A stretch of DNA of 64,000 nt from the NCBI RefSeq assembly GCF_001427145.1, contig NZ_LMGL01000002.1, positions 434,001-498,000 of the forward strand, written 5' to 3'. How positions within the stretch are numbered: position 1 is the first letter of the stretch; the number at the start of each line of letters is the position of its first letter. A model generated the notes under the pieces. The model saw nothing but the letters and a program-made list of their open reading frames with translations, was not told where the DNA came from and did not search any database. Source of the DNA: Microbacterium sp. Root166. GTDB taxonomy: Bacteria; Actinomycetota; Actinomycetes; Actinomycetales; Microbacteriaceae. Below, piece by piece: positions 19,924-30,443 of the stretch. The position numbers and the translations under genes were made by a program.

Positions 19924-19929
19924 TAGACT
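19924..19929 (+). promoter_or_regulatory. -10 element TAGACT for lgt
   Basis: TAGACT begins 2 bp after the trpA stop. Transcription starting near 19936 would give a leader of about 45 nt with AAGGA at 19965-19969. Confidence 0.4.
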
Positions 19930-19980
19930 TCTCGCATCGGCCCGCCGCCGACCTCCCCACCAGCAAGGACACGATCTGCC

Positions 19981-20967
19981 ATGGTCAACGCCGCATCGAG
20001 CCATCTCGCCCAGGGCGTCTTCGCCAGCATCCCGAGCCCCGAGGTCAGCTCGGTCCAGCTCGGCCCGCTCACGATCCACTTCTACGCGCTGTGCATCATC
20101 GCGGGGATCATCGCGGCGGTCCTGCTGACCAACCACCGCCTCACCAAGCGCGGGGCCGAGCCGTGGGTCGTCATCGACATCGCTCTCCTGGCGGTGCCGC
20201 TGGCCATCATCGGCGCCCGGATCTACCACGTGGTCACCCACTGGGGCTTCTACTTCGGCGAGGGAGCGAACCCTCTGAGCGCTCTCTACATCTGGGAGGG
20301 CGGCATCGCGATCTACGGAGCCCTCATCGGCGGCGCCGTCGGAGCCTGGCTCGGCTGCCGGTGGACCGGCATCCGATTCTGGACCTTCGCCGATGCCCTG
20401 GCACCGGGTCTCCTCCTGGCGCAGGCGCTCGGCCGCTTCGGCAACTGGTTCAACCAGGAGCTCTTCGGCCTGCCCACCGACCTCCCGTGGGGCCTGGAGA
20501 TCGCGTTCGACAACCCGGCATGGCCGGTCGGGCTTCCGGAAGGCACGCTGTTCCACCCCACCTTCCTGTACGAGGTCGTCTGGAACCTGCTGGGCGTCGC
20601 CGTCCTGCTGTGGGCCGGCCGCGCCTTCCACCTGCAGTGGGGTCGCCTGTTCGGTCTGTACCTGGTCTGGTACAGCGCCGGCCGCATCGTGTGGGAGTCC
20701 ATCCGCATCGATCCGAGCGAGATCATCCTGGGCCTGCGCACGAACGTGTGGGCCGCCATCATCGGCGTGGTCCTCGGTCTCACGATCTTCTTCGTCCAGA
20801 AGCGGCGTCACACCGGGTTCGAAGCGTCCCCGTACGTCGCCGGCCGCGAATGGACCCCCGAAGGGGCTGTACAATCGCAGGACACCGACGACTTCGTCGA
20901 CGTCAGCGAACCCCCGACGTCCGAAGTCGACGAGGCCACTGCCACAAGCACACCCGCCACGAAATAG
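19981..20967 (+). CDS. lgt: Prolipoprotein diacylglyceryl transferase
   Basis: 328 residues, integral membrane enzyme that attaches diacylglycerol to the lipobox cysteine of prolipoproteins. Seven membrane segments can be traced. The Lgt signature is visible as [13 protein letters not shown] with the essential Arg, plus [13 protein letters not shown] at the N-terminus. A charged cytoplasmic tail of about 60 residues ends the protein. Clients in this window include the FKBP-type lipoprotein, which Lnt (also here) may then N-acylate. Confidence 0.95.
   Translation: MVNAASSHLAQGVFASIPSPEVSSVQLGPLTIHFYALCIIAGIIAAVLLTNHRLTKRGAEPWVVIDIALLAVPLAIIGARIYHVVTHWGFYFGEGANPLSALYIWEGGIAIYGALIGGAVGAWLGCRWTGIRFWTFADALAPGLLLAQALGRFGNWFNQELFGLPTDLPWGLEIAFDNPAWPVGLPEGTLFHPTFLYEVVWNLLGVAVLLWAGRAFHLQWGRLFGLYLVWYSAGRIVWESIRIDPSEIILGLRTNVWAAIIGVVLGLTIFFVQKRRHTGFEASPYVAGREWTPEGAVQSQDTDDFVDVSEPPTSEVDEATATSTPATK
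20870..20875 (+). promoter_or_regulatory. Possible -10 element TACAAT for gltBD
   Basis: TACAAT lies in the 3' end of lgt, about 160 bp before gltB. No convincing -35 was found; the long leader makes this tentative. Confidence 0.25.
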
Positions 20968-21032
20968 AGCGCCCCCGCGCGTACACGGGCCGACGTCGTC
21001 CCATCTTGAGCATCAACGTGAGGACGGTAGGT

Positions 21033-24000
21033 ATGCCTGCGAGCCCCCGTCGCGTCGCCTCTTCCGAGTCGACGACCCCTGAACCGACCGGACTGTCGGG
21101 CTTCCCCGCGAAGCAGGGGATGTACAACCCTGCGTTCGAGAAGGACGCCTGCGGCCTGGCCATGGTCGCGACGCTGCGCGGCCACGCCGGCCACGACATC
21201 ATCGACCTGGCCCTGACGGCGCTCCGCAACCTCGAGCACCGCGGCGCGATCGGCTCGGACGCCGGCACCGGCGACGGTGCGGGCATCCTGACGCAGATGC
21301 CCGACGAGTTCCTGCGTGCGGTCGTGGAGTTCCCGCTGCCTCCGGTCGGCGAGTACGCCGCCGGCATGATCTTCCTGCCGCGCGACGATGAGGCGCGCGC
21401 CGCTCAGAAGGCCGGAATCGAGCGGATCGCGGCATCCGAGAATCTGACCGTTCTCGGCTGGCGCGACGTCCCCACCGTCGAGGACAACCTCGGCAAGCTC
21501 GCTTTCGAGGCCCGCCCGGTCTTCGAGCAGCTCTTCGTCTCGCGCCCCGCCGTGGGCGACGCCGCTGCGCTGTCCGGCATCGAGCTGGACCGCCGCACCT
21601 TCCGCCTGCGCAAGCGTGCCCGTACCGAGCTCGACGCGTACTTCGTGTCGCTGTCGGCGCGCACCCTCGGCTACAAGGGCATGGTCACCACCCTCCAGCT
21701 GGAGCCGTTCTACCCCGACCTTCAGGACGAGCGCTTCGCGTCCGAGCTCGCGGTGGTGCACTCGCGCTACTCGACGAACACGTTCCCGTCGTGGCCGCTC
21801 GCACAGCCCCTGCGGATGCTCGCCCACAACGGCGAGATCAACACCGTCAACGGCAACCGCAACTGGATGCGGGCGCGCCAGTCGCAGCTCGAATCCCAGC
21901 TGCTCGGCGACATCTCGCCGCTTCTCCCGATCTGCACCACCGGCGCCAGCGACTCCGCGTCGTTCGACGAGGTCCTCGAACTCCTCACCTTGACCGGTCG
22001 CAGCCTGCCGCACGCGATCATGATGATGGTGCCGGAGGCCTACGAGAAGCAGGCCGACATCGACCCCAAGCTGCGCGCGTTCTACGAGTTCCACTCGATG
22101 CAGATGGAGCCCTGGGACGGCCCGGCCGCACTGATCTTCACCGACGGCACCGTCGTCGGCGCGACGCTCGACCGCAACGGGCTGCGCCCCGGCCGCTGGA
22201 CCGAGACGACGGACGGCCTGGTCGTCATCGGCAGCGAGACCGGCGTGCTCGACTTCGCCCCGGAGCGCATCAAGCGCCGCGGGCGGCTGCGCCCCGGCCG
22301 CATGTTCCTCGTCGACACGGACCAGCGCCGCATCGTCGAGGACGACGAGATCAAGGGCCAGCTCGCCGACCTCGAGCCGTGGCAGGAGTGGCTCGACGCC
22401 GGTCGCGTGCGACTGGCCGACCTTCCCGAGCGCGAGCACATCGTGCACCCGATCGCCTCGATCACCCGTCGTCAGCGCACCTTCGGCTACACCGAGGAAG
22501 AGGTCAAGATCCTCCTCACGCCGATGGGCCAGACCGGTGCCGAGCCGCTGGGCGCGATGGGATCGGACACCCCGGTCGCCGTGCTCAGCGAGCGTCCGCG
22601 ACTGCTCTTCGACTACTTCACGCAGCAGTTCGCCCAGGTGACGAACCCGCCGCTGGACTCGATCCGCGAAGAGGTCGTGACCTCGCTGTCGCTGGGCCTC
22701 GGACCCGAGCGGAACCTGCTCGAGTGGGGCCCCGAGCACACCCGTGTGGTGACGCTCGACTTCCCCGTGATCGACAACGACGAGCTCGCGAAGATCCAGC
22801 ACATCGACACCGCGCTGCCCGGGCGCACGTCGGTGACCATCCGCGGCCTCTACCGCGTCGAGGCCGGCCACAAGGGGATGCAGAAGCGCCTGGCGCAGAT
22901 GTGCTCCGAGGTCGACCAGGCCATCGAGGACGGCGCGGAGTTCATCGTGCTCTCCGACCGCGACTCGAACAAGGACCTCGCCCCGATCCCGTCGCTGCTC
23001 ATGCTGGCCGCGGTGCACCACCACCTCATCCGCAAGGAGACCCGCATGAAGTGCGGTCTCGTGGTGGAGGCCGGCGATGTGCGCGAGGTCCATCACGTGG
23101 CGACGCTCATCGGGTACGGGGCATCCGCCGTCAATCCGTATCTCGCCATGGAGACCGTCGAGTACCTGGTGCGCGCCGGATACATCACCGGCATCACGCC
23201 CGAGAAGGCCGTCAAGAACCTGATCTACGCGCTCGGCAAGGGCGTCCTGAAGATCATGTCCAAGATGGGCATCTCCACGGTGTCGTCCTACGCCGGCGCA
23301 CAGGTCTTCGAGGCCGTGGGCCTCTCGGAAGAGTTCGTCGGAACGTACTTCACCGGCACGGAGTCCAAGCTCGGCGGCGTCGGGCTGGACGTCATCGCGG
23401 CCGAGAACGCCGCCCGCCACGACTACGCCTACCCCGAAGACGCGGCGGTCCGCGCTCACGAGCGCCTGTGGACCGGTGGCGAGTACCAGTGGCGCCGCGA
23501 CGGCTCGCCGCACCTGTTCAACCCCGACACGGTGTTCCGCCTGCAGCACTCGACCCGCACCCGCCGGTACGACATCTTCCGCGAGTACACCAAGCTCGTG
23601 GACGACCAGGCGAACGAGCTCAAGACCCTGCGCGGCCTGTTCAAGCTGAAGACCGAGGGCCGCACCCCGGTGCCGATCGACGAGGTCGAGTCGGTCGCCT
23701 CGATCGTCAAGCGCTTCTCGACCGGTGCGATGAGCTACGGCTCCATCTCCAGGGAGGCGCACGAGACGCTCGCGATCGCGATGAACCGCCTCGGCGGCAA
23801 GTCCAACACGGGCGAGGGCGGCGAGGACGTCGACCGGCTCCTCGATCCCGAACGCCGCAGCTCGATCAAGCAGGTCGCCTCGGGACGCTTCGGCGTCACG
23901 AGCCTCTACCTGACCGAGGCGGACGACATCCAGATCAAGCTCGCGCAGGGCGCCAAGCCCGGCGAGGGCGGGCAGCTGCCCCCGACGAAGGTGTACCCGT

Positions 24001-25640
24001 GGGTGGCGCGCACCCGCCACGCGACGGCCGGCGTCGGGCTCATCTCGCCGCCGCCGCACCACGACATCTACTCGATCGAGGACCTCAAGCAGCTCATCTT
24101 CGACCTGAAGCGCGCCAATCCGTCGGCCCGCGTGCACGTGAAGCTCGTCAGCCAGTCGGGCATCGGTGCAGTCGCGGCCGGCACGGCCAAGGCCCTCGCC
24201 GACGTCATCCTGGTGTCCGGCCACGACGGCGGAACCGGCGCGAGCCCGCTCAACTCGCTCAAGCACGCCGGCACGCCGTGGGAGCTCGGTCTCGCCGAGA
24301 CCCAGCAGACCCTCATGCTCAACGGCATGCGCGACCGCGTGGTCGTCCAGGTCGACGGTCAGCTGAAGACGGGCCGCGACGTCATCATCGGCGCGCTGCT
24401 CGGCGCCGAGGAGTTCGGCTTCGCGACCGCGCCCCTCGTGGTCTCCGGCTGCATCATGATGCGCGTCTGCCACCTGGACACCTGCCCCGTCGGCGTGGCC
24501 ACGCAGAACCCGGTGCTGCGCGAGCGGTTCAACGGCAAGCCCGAGTTCGTCGTGAACTTCATGGAGTTCATCGCCGAGGAGGTGCGCGAGTACCTCGCCG
24601 AGCTCGGCTACCGCTCGCTCGACGAGATCATCGGCCACACCGAGCTGCTCGACATGAACGGCGCCGTGGAGCACTGGAAGGCCGGCGGACTGAACCTGGC
24701 TCCCGTGCTCGAGGGCCCGCAGTTCACCGAGGACGAGCCGCGTCGCAACATGACGCTGCAGAAGCACGACCTCGACGAGCACTTCGACGTGCCGCTCCTC
24801 GTGCGTGCGCAGGACGTCATCGCGAACGGCGGTCAGATCACCTTCGATCTGCCGATCCGCAACACCGAGCGTGCCGTGGGGACCCTGCTCGGGCACCACG
24901 TGACGCGTGCGCGCGGCGAGAACGGCCTTCCCTCGGGCAGCATCGTCGTGAACCTCACCGGCTCTGCCGGCCAGTCCTTCGGGGCGTTCATGCCCGCCGG
25001 CATCACCCTGCGCCTCGAGGGCGACTCCAACGACTACGTCGGCAAGGGTCTCTCGGGCGGCCAGATCGTCGTGCGCCCGCCGCGGGACGCGACCTTCGAC
25101 GCCTCGCTCAACGTCATCGCCGGCAACGTCATCGGCTACGGAGCGACGCAGGGCACGCTGTTCCTGCGCGGGGTGGTGGGGGAGCGGTTCTTCGTGCGCA
25201 ACTCCGGCGCGACCGCTGTGGTCGAAGGCGTCGGCGACCATGCACTCGAGTACATGACCGGCGGTCTCGCGGTCATCCTCGGAGCGACCGGTCGCAACCT
25301 GGGCGCCGGCATGTCCGGCGGCACGGCGTACGTGTACAAGCTCGACCGCAAGCTGGTCAACCGCGAGGCGCTGGCCACCGGCGAGCTGGAGCTCGGCGAG
25401 CTGGGCTCCGGCGACGCCGAGATCCTCCGCGATCTGCTCGAGCAGCACGTCGCCGAGACCGATTCGACTCTCGCCGCCGCGATGCTCGCCGACTTCGAGG
25501 CCGAGCTCGACAACTTCGTCCGGGTGCTGCCGCGTGATTACGCCGCCGTGCTCCGGACCCGTCAGAACGCCGTCGCCGAGGGTCTCGACCCCGATGGCGA
25601 CGTCGTCTGGAACCGCATCCTGGAGGTGACGGGTGGCTGA
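21033..25640 (+). CDS. gltB: Glutamate synthase large subunit
   Basis: 1535 residues. Converts 2-oxoglutarate and glutamine to two glutamate. Order: class II GATase domain whose nucleophile Cys40 ([10 protein letters not shown]) must be exposed by removing a propeptide, central domain, FMN-binding barrel with [20 protein letters not shown] and GEGGED, the 3Fe-4S motif C-x5-C-x4-C ([19 protein letters not shown]), and the C-terminal beta-helix with GXGXG repeats. ATG 21033 is chosen from the short unconserved N-terminus; the frame is open further upstream inside lgt. It overlaps gltD by 8 bp. Confidence 0.96.
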   Translation: MPASPRRVASSESTTPEPTGLSGFPAKQGMYNPAFEKDACGLAMVATLRGHAGHDIIDLALTALRNLEHRGAIGSDAGTGDGAGILTQMPDEFLRAVVEFPLPPVGEYAAGMIFLPRDDEARAAQKAGIERIAASENLTVLGWRDVPTVEDNLGKLAFEARPVFEQLFVSRPAVGDAAALSGIELDRRTFRLRKRARTELDAYFVSLSARTLGYKGMVTTLQLEPFYPDLQDERFASELAVVHSRYSTNTFPSWPLAQPLRMLAHNGEINTVNGNRNWMRARQSQLESQLLGDISPLLPICTTGASDSASFDEVLELLTLTGRSLPHAIMMMVPEAYEKQADIDPKLRAFYEFHSMQMEPWDGPAALIFTDGTVVGATLDRNGLRPGRWTETTDGLVVIGSETGVLDFAPERIKRRGRLRPGRMFLVDTDQRRIVEDDEIKGQLADLEPWQEWLDAGRVRLADLPEREHIVHPIASITRRQRTFGYTEEEVKILLTPMGQTGAEPLGAMGSDTPVAVLSERPRLLFDYFTQQFAQVTNPPLDSIREEVVTSLSLGLGPERNLLEWGPEHTRVVTLDFPVIDNDELAKIQHIDTALPGRTSVTIRGLYRVEAGHKGMQKRLAQMCSEVDQAIEDGAEFIVLSDRDSNKDLAPIPSLLMLAAVHHHLIRKETRMKCGLVVEAGDVREVHHVATLIGYGASAVNPYLAMETVEYLVRAGYITGITPEKAVKNLIYALGKGVLKIMSKMGISTVSSYAGAQVFEAVGLSEEFVGTYFTGTESKLGGVGLDVIAAENAARHDYAYPEDAAVRAHERLWTGGEYQWRRDGSPHLFNPDTVFRLQHSTRTRRYDIFREYTKLVDDQANELKTLRGLFKLKTEGRTPVPIDEVESVASIVKRFSTGAMSYGSISREAHETLAIAMNRLGGKSNTGEGGEDVDRLLDPERRSSIKQVASGRFGVTSLYLTEADDIQIKLAQGAKPGEGGQLPPTKVYPWVARTRHATAGVGLISPPPHHDIYSIEDLKQLIFDLKRANPSARVHVKLVSQSGIGAVAAGTAKALADVILVSGHDGGTGASPLNSLKHAGTPWELGLAETQQTLMLNGMRDRVVVQVDGQLKTGRDVIIGALLGAEEFGFATAPLVVSGCIMMRVCHLDTCPVGVATQNPVLRERFNGKPEFVVNFMEFIAEEVREYLAELGYRSLDEIIGHTELLDMNGAVEHWKAGGLNLAPVLEGPQFTEDEPRRNMTLQKHDLDEHFDVPLLVRAQDVIANGGQITFDLPIRNTERAVGTLLGHHVTRARGENGLPSGSIVVNLTGSAGQSFGAFMPAGITLRLEGDSNDYVGKGLSGGQIVVRPPRDATFDASLNVIAGNVIGYGATQGTLFLRGVVGERFFVRNSGATAVVEGVGDHALEYMTGGLAVILGATGRNLGAGMSGGTAYVYKLDRKLVNREALATGELELGELGSGDAEILRDLLEQHVAETDSTLAAAMLADFEAELDNFVRVLPRDYAAVLRTRQNAVAEGLDPDGDVVWNRILEVTGG

Positions 25641-27099
25641 CCCCAAGGGCTTTCTCAAGGTCACCGATCGCGAGCTGCCGCCGAGGCGGCCCGTGCCGGT
25701 GCGCATCATGGACTGGAAAGAGGTCTATGAGCCGGGCGACTCGGCGGTGCTGCGCCGCCAGGCCGGTCGCTGCATGGACTGCGGCGTGCCGTTCTGCCAC
25801 CAGGGCTGCCCGCTGGGCAACCTGATCCCGGAGTGGAACGACCTGACGTGGCGCGGTGAGGGTCGCTCGGCCATCGAGCGCCTGCACGCGACCAACAACT
25901 TCCCGGAGTTCACCGGGCGCCTGTGCCCCGCTCCGTGCGAGAGCTCGTGCGTGCTCGGCATCAACCAGCCCGCCGTGACGATCAAGCAGATCGAGGTCTC
26001 GATCATCGACGAGGCGTTCTCGAACGGCTGGGTCGAGGCGGAGCCTCCCGGGCGCCTGACGGGCAAGACCGTCGCCGTCGTCGGCTCGGGTCCCGCCGGT
26101 CTCGCGGCCGCGCAGCAGCTCACGCGCGCCGGCCACACCGTCGCCGTGTTCGAGCGGGATGACCGCATCGGCGGGCTTCTGCGCTACGGCATCCCGGACT
26201 TCAAGATGGAGAAGAAGCACCTCGAGTCGCGTCTGCGTCAGATGCGCGACGAGGGGACGCGGTTCCGCGCCGGCGTCGAGATCGGCAAGGACATCTCGTG
26301 GGGAGACCTGCGTGCGCGCTACGACGCGGTCGTGATCGCCACCGGAGCAACCCTCCCGCGCGAACTGGCGATCCCGGGTCGCGATCTCGCCGGTGTCCAC
26401 TTCGCCATGGAGTACCTCGTCGAGTCGAACAAGGCGGTGGCGGGCGACGCCGTGCCCCACCAGATCTCGGCCGAGGGCAAGCACGTCATCGTCATCGGAG
26501 GCGGTGACACGGGCGCCGACTGCATCGGCACCGCGCACCGCCACGGTGCGCTGAGCGTGACCAACCTCGCCATCGGCAAGCAGCCTCCGGGGGAGCGGCC
26601 CGAGCACCAGCCGTGGCCGATGTCGCCGACCGTCTTCGAGGTCTCCTCGGCGCACGAGGAGGGCGGCGAGCGCGCGTTCCTCGCGTCGACCGTCGAGTTC
26701 CTCGGCAACGAGGCCGGCGAGGTCCGCGCCCTGCGGGTCGCCGAGACCGAGTTCGTCGACGGCCGTCGCGTTCCCAAGAGCGGCACCGAGCGCGAGATCC
26801 CCGCCGACCTCGTCCTCATCGCCATGGGCTTCACCGGCCCCGAGCGGTCGCAGCTCGAAGACCAGATCGGCGCGCAGTTCACCGACCGCGGCAACGTGCG
26901 CCGCGAAGAGGACTACCAGACAACCGCGCCCGGCGTCTTCGTCGCCGGCGACGCGGGTCGCGGCCAGTCGCTGATCGTCTGGGCGATCGCGGAGGGCCGC
27001 GCCGCAGCGGCGAGCGTGGACGCCTACCTGATGGGACAGACGCAGCTGCCGTCGCCCGTCCGGCCGACGGATATCGCCATCGGACTCCAGCCCGCGTAG
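25633..27099 (+). CDS. gltD: Glutamate synthase small subunit
   Basis: 488 residues. NADPH-dependent electron-input subunit. Two cysteine clusters near the N-terminus ([17 protein letters not shown] and [15 protein letters not shown]) bind 4Fe-4S centres; [17 protein letters not shown] is the FAD site and [15 protein letters not shown] the NADPH site. GTG start inside the end of gltB, so the subunits are co-translated. Confidence 0.96.
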   Translation: MADPKGFLKVTDRELPPRRPVPVRIMDWKEVYEPGDSAVLRRQAGRCMDCGVPFCHQGCPLGNLIPEWNDLTWRGEGRSAIERLHATNNFPEFTGRLCPAPCESSCVLGINQPAVTIKQIEVSIIDEAFSNGWVEAEPPGRLTGKTVAVVGSGPAGLAAAQQLTRAGHTVAVFERDDRIGGLLRYGIPDFKMEKKHLESRLRQMRDEGTRFRAGVEIGKDISWGDLRARYDAVVIATGATLPRELAIPGRDLAGVHFAMEYLVESNKAVAGDAVPHQISAEGKHVIVIGGGDTGADCIGTAHRHGALSVTNLAIGKQPPGERPEHQPWPMSPTVFEVSSAHEEGGERAFLASTVEFLGNEAGEVRALRVAETEFVDGRRVPKSGTEREIPADLVLIAMGFTGPERSQLEDQIGAQFTDRGNVRREEDYQTTAPGVFVAGDAGRGQSLIVWAIAEGRAAAASVDAYLMGQTQLPSPVRPTDIAIGLQPA

Positions 27100-27147
27100 G
27101 CTGACACCGGGCATTCGCCCATAAATAATCGGGGAGATCACACACGG

Positions 27148-28596
27148 ATGAGACGCGCCAAAATCGTCGCAACACTGGGACCTGCTACTTCGACGTATGA
27201 GAGTGTTCGCGCTATCATCGACGCCGGCGTAGACGTCGCCCGCTTCAACCTGAGCCACGGCGACTACTCGGTCCACGACAGCAACTTCGCCAACGTGCGC
27301 AAGGCTGCGGACGACGCCGGTCGCCCGGTCGCCATCCTCGTCGACCTTCAGGGACCGAAGATCCGTCTGGGCAAGTTCGAGAACGGCCCGCACGACCTCG
27401 CCGCCGGCGACATCTTCAAGATCACGATCGACGACATCCTCGGGACGAAGGACATCGTCTCGACGACCTTCAAGGGGCTGCCGCAGGACGTCAACCCCGG
27501 CGACTTCCTCCTGATCGACGACGGCAAGGTCCGCGTCGAGGTCACCGAGAAGACCGAGACCGTCGTCACGACGAAGGTCATCGTCGGCGGCCCGGTGTCC
27601 AACAACAAGGGCATCAACCTGCCCGGCGTCGCGGTGAACGTCCCGGCACTGTCCGAGAAGGACGAGGCCGATCTCCGCTGGGGCCTGCGCGCCGGGGCCG
27701 ACATCATCGCCCTGTCGTTCGTCCGCAACGCGAAGGACGTCCAGCGCGTCCACGTCATCATGGCCGAAGAAGGACGCCGCGTCCCCGTCATCGCCAAGAT
27801 CGAGAAGCCGCAGGCCGTCGACAACCTCGAGGAGATCATCGACGCCTTCGACGGCATCATGGTCGCCCGTGGCGACCTGGGCGTCGAACTCCCGCTCGAG
27901 GCCGTGCCGATCGTGCAGAAGCGCGCGGTCGAGCTCTGCCGCCGCATGGCCAAGCCGGTCATCGTCGCCACGCAGATGCTCGAGTCCATGATCGAGAACC
28001 CCGTTCCCACGCGCGCCGAGACCAGCGACGTCGCCAACGCCGTCCTCGACGGCGCGGACGCGGTCATGCTCTCGGGCGAGACCAGTGTCGGCAAGTACCC
28101 GGTGGTCGTCGTCGAGACCATGGCCCGCATCATCGACTCGACCGAAGAGCACGGGCTCGAGCGCATCCAGCCGATGACGACGAAGCCGCGCACGCAGGGC
28201 GGCGCCATCACGCTCGCCGCGCTCGAGGTGGCGGAGTTCGTCGAGGCGAAGTTCCTCTGCATCTTCACGGAGTCGGGCGACACCGCCCGTCGCATGTCGC
28301 GACTGCGCCCGCGCATCCCCATGATCGGGTTCACCCCCGAGCCGGCGATCCGCCGCCGCATGGCGCTCACCTGGGGCGTCACGTCGACGCTCGTCGAGCA
28401 CGTCGCGCACACCGACCGCATGTTCCTCCAGGTCGACGACTACATCCTCGCCAACGACCTCGCGAAGGTCGGCGACAAGGTGGTCGTGATCTCGGGTTCC
28501 CCTCCCGGGATCATCGGCTCGACCAACGACATCCGCATCCACAAGGTCGGCGACGCCGTCCACGGCAAGGCGCCGATCTACCAGTCCGGCGAATAG
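27148..28596 (+). CDS. pyk: Pyruvate kinase
   Basis: 482 residues. PEP + ADP to pyruvate + ATP. N-terminus MRRAKIVATLGPATSTYESV, GPKIRLGKFENGPH, the catalytic region MVARGDLGVELPLE and the ETSVGKYPVVVVETMARI segment are typical. ATG 27148 is preceded by GGGGAG at 27131-27136 in an unusually AT-rich ATAAATAAT patch. A strong hairpin follows the stop. Confidence 0.97.
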   Translation: MRRAKIVATLGPATSTYESVRAIIDAGVDVARFNLSHGDYSVHDSNFANVRKAADDAGRPVAILVDLQGPKIRLGKFENGPHDLAAGDIFKITIDDILGTKDIVSTTFKGLPQDVNPGDFLLIDDGKVRVEVTEKTETVVTTKVIVGGPVSNNKGINLPGVAVNVPALSEKDEADLRWGLRAGADIIALSFVRNAKDVQRVHVIMAEEGRRVPVIAKIEKPQAVDNLEEIIDAFDGIMVARGDLGVELPLEAVPIVQKRAVELCRRMAKPVIVATQMLESMIENPVPTRAETSDVANAVLDGADAVMLSGETSVGKYPVVVVETMARIIDSTEEHGLERIQPMTTKPRTQGGAITLAALEVAEFVEAKFLCIFTESGDTARRMSRLRPRIPMIGFTPEPAIRRRMALTWGVTSTLVEHVAHTDRMFLQVDDYILANDLAKVGDKVVVISGSPPGIIGSTNDIRIHKVGDAVHGKAPIYQSGE

Positions 28597-28614
28597 CGGC
28601 GGAATTCCGCCAGC

Positions 28615-28652
28615 CGAACGGTCGCGCTCACTATGCTGAGCGCGACCGTTCG
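28615..28652 (+). terminator. Rho-independent terminator after pyk
   Basis: Perfect 16-bp inverted repeat (CGAACGGTCGCGCTCA at 28615-28630 and its complement at 28637-28652) with a 6-nt loop, followed by a T-rich TCTTTCT. The loop and right arm contain TATGCT, a possible -10 for the next gene. Confidence 0.85.
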
Positions 28653-28678
28653 TCTTTCTCCCGATTGGGGCACCTCGC

Positions 28679-29059
28679 ATGGACTTCTTCTGGTGGCTGC
28701 TGTGGATCTTCTACTTCACGGCCTACATCTACGTGGTGATCCTGATCATCACCGACCTCTTCCGTGACGAGTCGGCGAACGGCTGGGTGAAGGCCGTCTG
28801 GCTCATCGCGCTGCTCTTCGTGCCCTTCCTCACCGCGCTGGTGTACGTGATCGCGCGGGGGAGCGGGATGGCAGAACGCTCGCGTGCCCGCTACGGCTAC
28901 GGAGTCCCGGAGGCGGACGACTACCGTCCCGCCGCGTCGTCGAGCCCCGCGCAGGACATCGCGAGTGCCAAGGCGCTGCTCGACGCCGGCAGCATCTCGC
29001 AGGGCGAGTTCGACGCTCTCAAGAGCAAGGCCCTCGGAAACCAGTACTTCGGCGCCTGA
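28679..29059 (+). CDS. PLDc_N-type membrane protein with C-terminal SHOCT domain
   Basis: 126 residues. Two membrane segments (about 3-25 and 38-58) with the charged turn between them resemble the PLDc_N family; a linker leads to a SHOCT motif at the C-terminus (IASAKALLDAGSISQGEFDALKSKAL is the region, residues about 93-118). SHOCT motifs are short helical hairpins thought to act in oligomerisation; no enzymatic role can be read. It stands alone between two hairpins. Confidence 0.75.
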   Translation: MDFFWWLLWIFYFTAYIYVVILIITDLFRDESANGWVKAVWLIALLFVPFLTALVYVIARGSGMAERSRARYGYGVPEADDYRPAASSSPAQDIASAKALLDAGSISQGEFDALKSKALGNQYFGA

Positions 29060-29071
29060 CGATCGACAGCC

Positions 29072-29106
29072 GTGAGCGGATGCCCCGGCACGGGCCATCC
29101 GCTCAC
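29072..29106 (+). terminator. Hairpin after the SHOCT protein gene
   Basis: GTGAGCGGATG (29072-29082) pairs perfectly with CATCCGCTCAC (29096-29106) across a GC-rich loop. It lies between the gene end and the opposing tRNA, so it may stop transcription from both sides. Confidence 0.6.
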
Positions 29107-29153
29107 CGCTTCGTCGTCCGCGGGCGGCCGCCTCGGGCAGACCTCGCATGATG

Positions 29154-29236
29154 TACCGGTGGTGGGAGTCGAACCCACACGCCCTTGCGGGCAACCGAGT
29201 TTGAGTCGGTCGCGTCTGCCATTCCGCCACACCGGC
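29154..29236 (-). tRNA. tRNA-Leu (anticodon CAA)
   Basis: Minus-strand cloverleaf of 83 nt. Acceptor stem GCCGGTG pairs with CACCGGT (G1:U72 wobble), discriminator A; D-arm TGGCGGAATGGCAGACGCG; anticodon stem ACCGA/TCGGT with loop CTCAAAC, anticodon CAA reading UUG; a long variable arm TGCCCGCAAGGGCG marks it as class II; T-arm GTGGGTTCGACTCCCAC. CCA is not encoded. UUG is a rare codon in a genome this GC-rich. Confidence 0.93.
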
Positions 29237-29269
29237 CCGCGCGGAGCGCGTCCGCGATTGACCATACCG

Positions 29270-29275
29270 TAGGAT
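29270..29275 (+). promoter_or_regulatory. -10 element TAGGAT of pdtaR (leaderless)
   Basis: TAGGAT, 6 nt, then GTG 29282; no Shine-Dalgarno sequence in between. Confidence 0.55.
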
Positions 29276-29281
29276 TCAGAG

Positions 29282-29899
29282 GTGACTGAGCAGGAGCTTC
29301 CCCCCGAACCGCAAGCCTCGACCCCCCGCCGTGTCGTGGTGGCGGAGGACGAGTCGCTGATCCGCCTCGACATCGTGGAGATCCTCCGCGACAACGGCTA
29401 CGACGTCGTCGGAGAGGCCGGGGACGGCGAGACCGCGGTCCAGCTCGCGACCGACCTGCGTCCCGATCTGGTGATCATGGACGTGAAGATGCCGCTCCTG
29501 GACGGCATCTCGGCCGCCGAGAAGCTGAGCAAGAACCACATCGCCCCCGTGGTGCTCCTCACCGCCTTCAGCCAGAAGGAGCTCGTCGAGCGCGCGAGCG
29601 AGGCCGGCGCGCTGGCCTACGTCGTCAAGCCCTTCACGCCGAACGACCTTCTGCCGGCGATCGAGATCGCGCTGGCCCGCTACGAGCAGATCATCACGCT
29701 CGAGGCCGAAGTCGCCGACATGGTCGAGCGCTTCGAGACCCGCAAGCTGGTCGACCGGGCCAAGGGCCTCCTCAACGAGAAGATGGGTCTGTCCGAGCCC
29801 GAGGCTTTCCGCTGGATCCAGAAGGCATCGATGGACCGCCGTCTGACGATGCAGGACGTGGCAAAGGCCATCATCGAGCAGCTGGCGCCCAAGAAGTAG
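29282..29899 (+). CDS. pdtaR: ANTAR-domain response regulator, PdtaR type
   Basis: 205 residues. Receiver domain (about 17-130) with acidic pair in VVVAEDESLIRLD, phospho-acceptor Asp in LVIMDVKMPLLDG, Thr in LLTAFSQ and Lys in VVKPF; then an ANTAR RNA-binding domain (about 140-200, LVDRAKGLLNEKMGLSEPEAFRWIQ). Homologues are phosphorylated by the kinase PdtaS and act as antiterminators by binding paired hairpins. No kinase gene is adjacent. It lies between tRNA-Leu and polA, as in related genomes. Confidence 0.93.
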   Translation: MTEQELPPEPQASTPRRVVVAEDESLIRLDIVEILRDNGYDVVGEAGDGETAVQLATDLRPDLVIMDVKMPLLDGISAAEKLSKNHIAPVVLLTAFSQKELVERASEAGALAYVVKPFTPNDLLPAIEIALARYEQIITLEAEVADMVERFETRKLVDRAKGLLNEKMGLSEPEAFRWIQKASMDRRLTMQDVAKAIIEQLAPKK

Positions 29900-29918
29900 C
29901 GCCCCCGACACTGTGAAT

Positions 29919-29951
29919 GAAGCGGATGCCCCGGGCCGGGGCATCCGCTTC
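29919..29951. terminator. Shared hairpin between pdtaR and the thioesterase gene
   Basis: Perfect 14-bp inverted repeat (GAAGCGGATGCCCC at 29919-29932, complement at 29938-29951) with a 5-nt loop between convergent genes. It can serve both strands. Confidence 0.75.
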
Positions 29952-29952
29952 G

Positions 29953-30384
29953 TCATTTCTGCGGCAGGTCCTTGATGTGGTTCGTGATGCGGATGGTCGA
30001 GCACCGGCGGCCCTGATCGTCGGTGACGACGATCTCGTGGACGGTGATCGTGCGTCCGAGATGCAGTGGCGTGCAGACGCCGGTGACCGTGCCAGACGTC
30101 GCCGAACGGGTGTGCGTCGCATTGATGTCGACGCCGACCGCGAGCCGTCCGGGCCCGGCGTGGAGGTTCGCGGCCATCGAGCCGAGCGACTCTCCGAGCA
30201 CCACGTAGGCCCCGCCGTGGAGCAGCCCGACGGGCTGGGTGTTCCCCTCGACCGGCATCGTCGCGACGCAGCGCTGCACCGAGAACTCGGTGAACTGCAT
30301 GCCCATCTTCTCGGCGAGAGCGCCCATCCCGCGGGTGGCGGCCCACTCGAGTCCGTTCACGTCTGCGGGGGACAGGTCGGTCAT
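29953..30384 (-). CDS. Hotdog-fold thioesterase, PaaI/YdiI type
   Basis: 143 residues. Single hotdog domain with the active-site stretch GLLHGGAYVVLGESLGSMAA near residue 55 containing the catalytic Glu on the hotdog helix. Likely hydrolyses an acyl-CoA thioester; the substrate cannot be told. The start at ATG 30384 is preceded on the minus strand by GAAGGCG. It is divergent from polA with 59 bp between the start codons. Confidence 0.85.
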   Translation of the reverse strand: MTDLSPADVNGLEWAATRGMGALAEKMGMQFTEFSVQRCVATMPVEGNTQPVGLLHGGAYVVLGESLGSMAANLHAGPGRLAVGVDINATHTRSATSGTVTGVCTPLHLGRTITVHEIVVTDDQGRRCSTIRITNHIKDLPQK

Positions 30385-30431
30385 CGATCGCCTTCGGATT
30401 TGCTGTGCGGGGGAGTGTCCCGCCCCGCGTC

Positions 30432-30437
30432 TAGGCT
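30432..30437 (+). promoter_or_regulatory. -10 element TAGGCT of polA (leaderless)
   Basis: TAGGCT, 6 nt, then GTG 30444; no ribosome binding site. Confidence 0.55.
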
Positions 30438-30443
30438 TGCAGG

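Noticed and set aside
20808..25709. Open frame of 1633 codons on the minus strand opposite lgt and gltB
   Set aside because: Low-complexity composition typical of the mirrored third-position GC bias; both plus-strand genes are complete and conserved. Not coding.
25357..28680. Long minus-strand open frame opposite gltD and pyk
   Set aside because: Shadow of two well-conserved genes; no start signal or domain.
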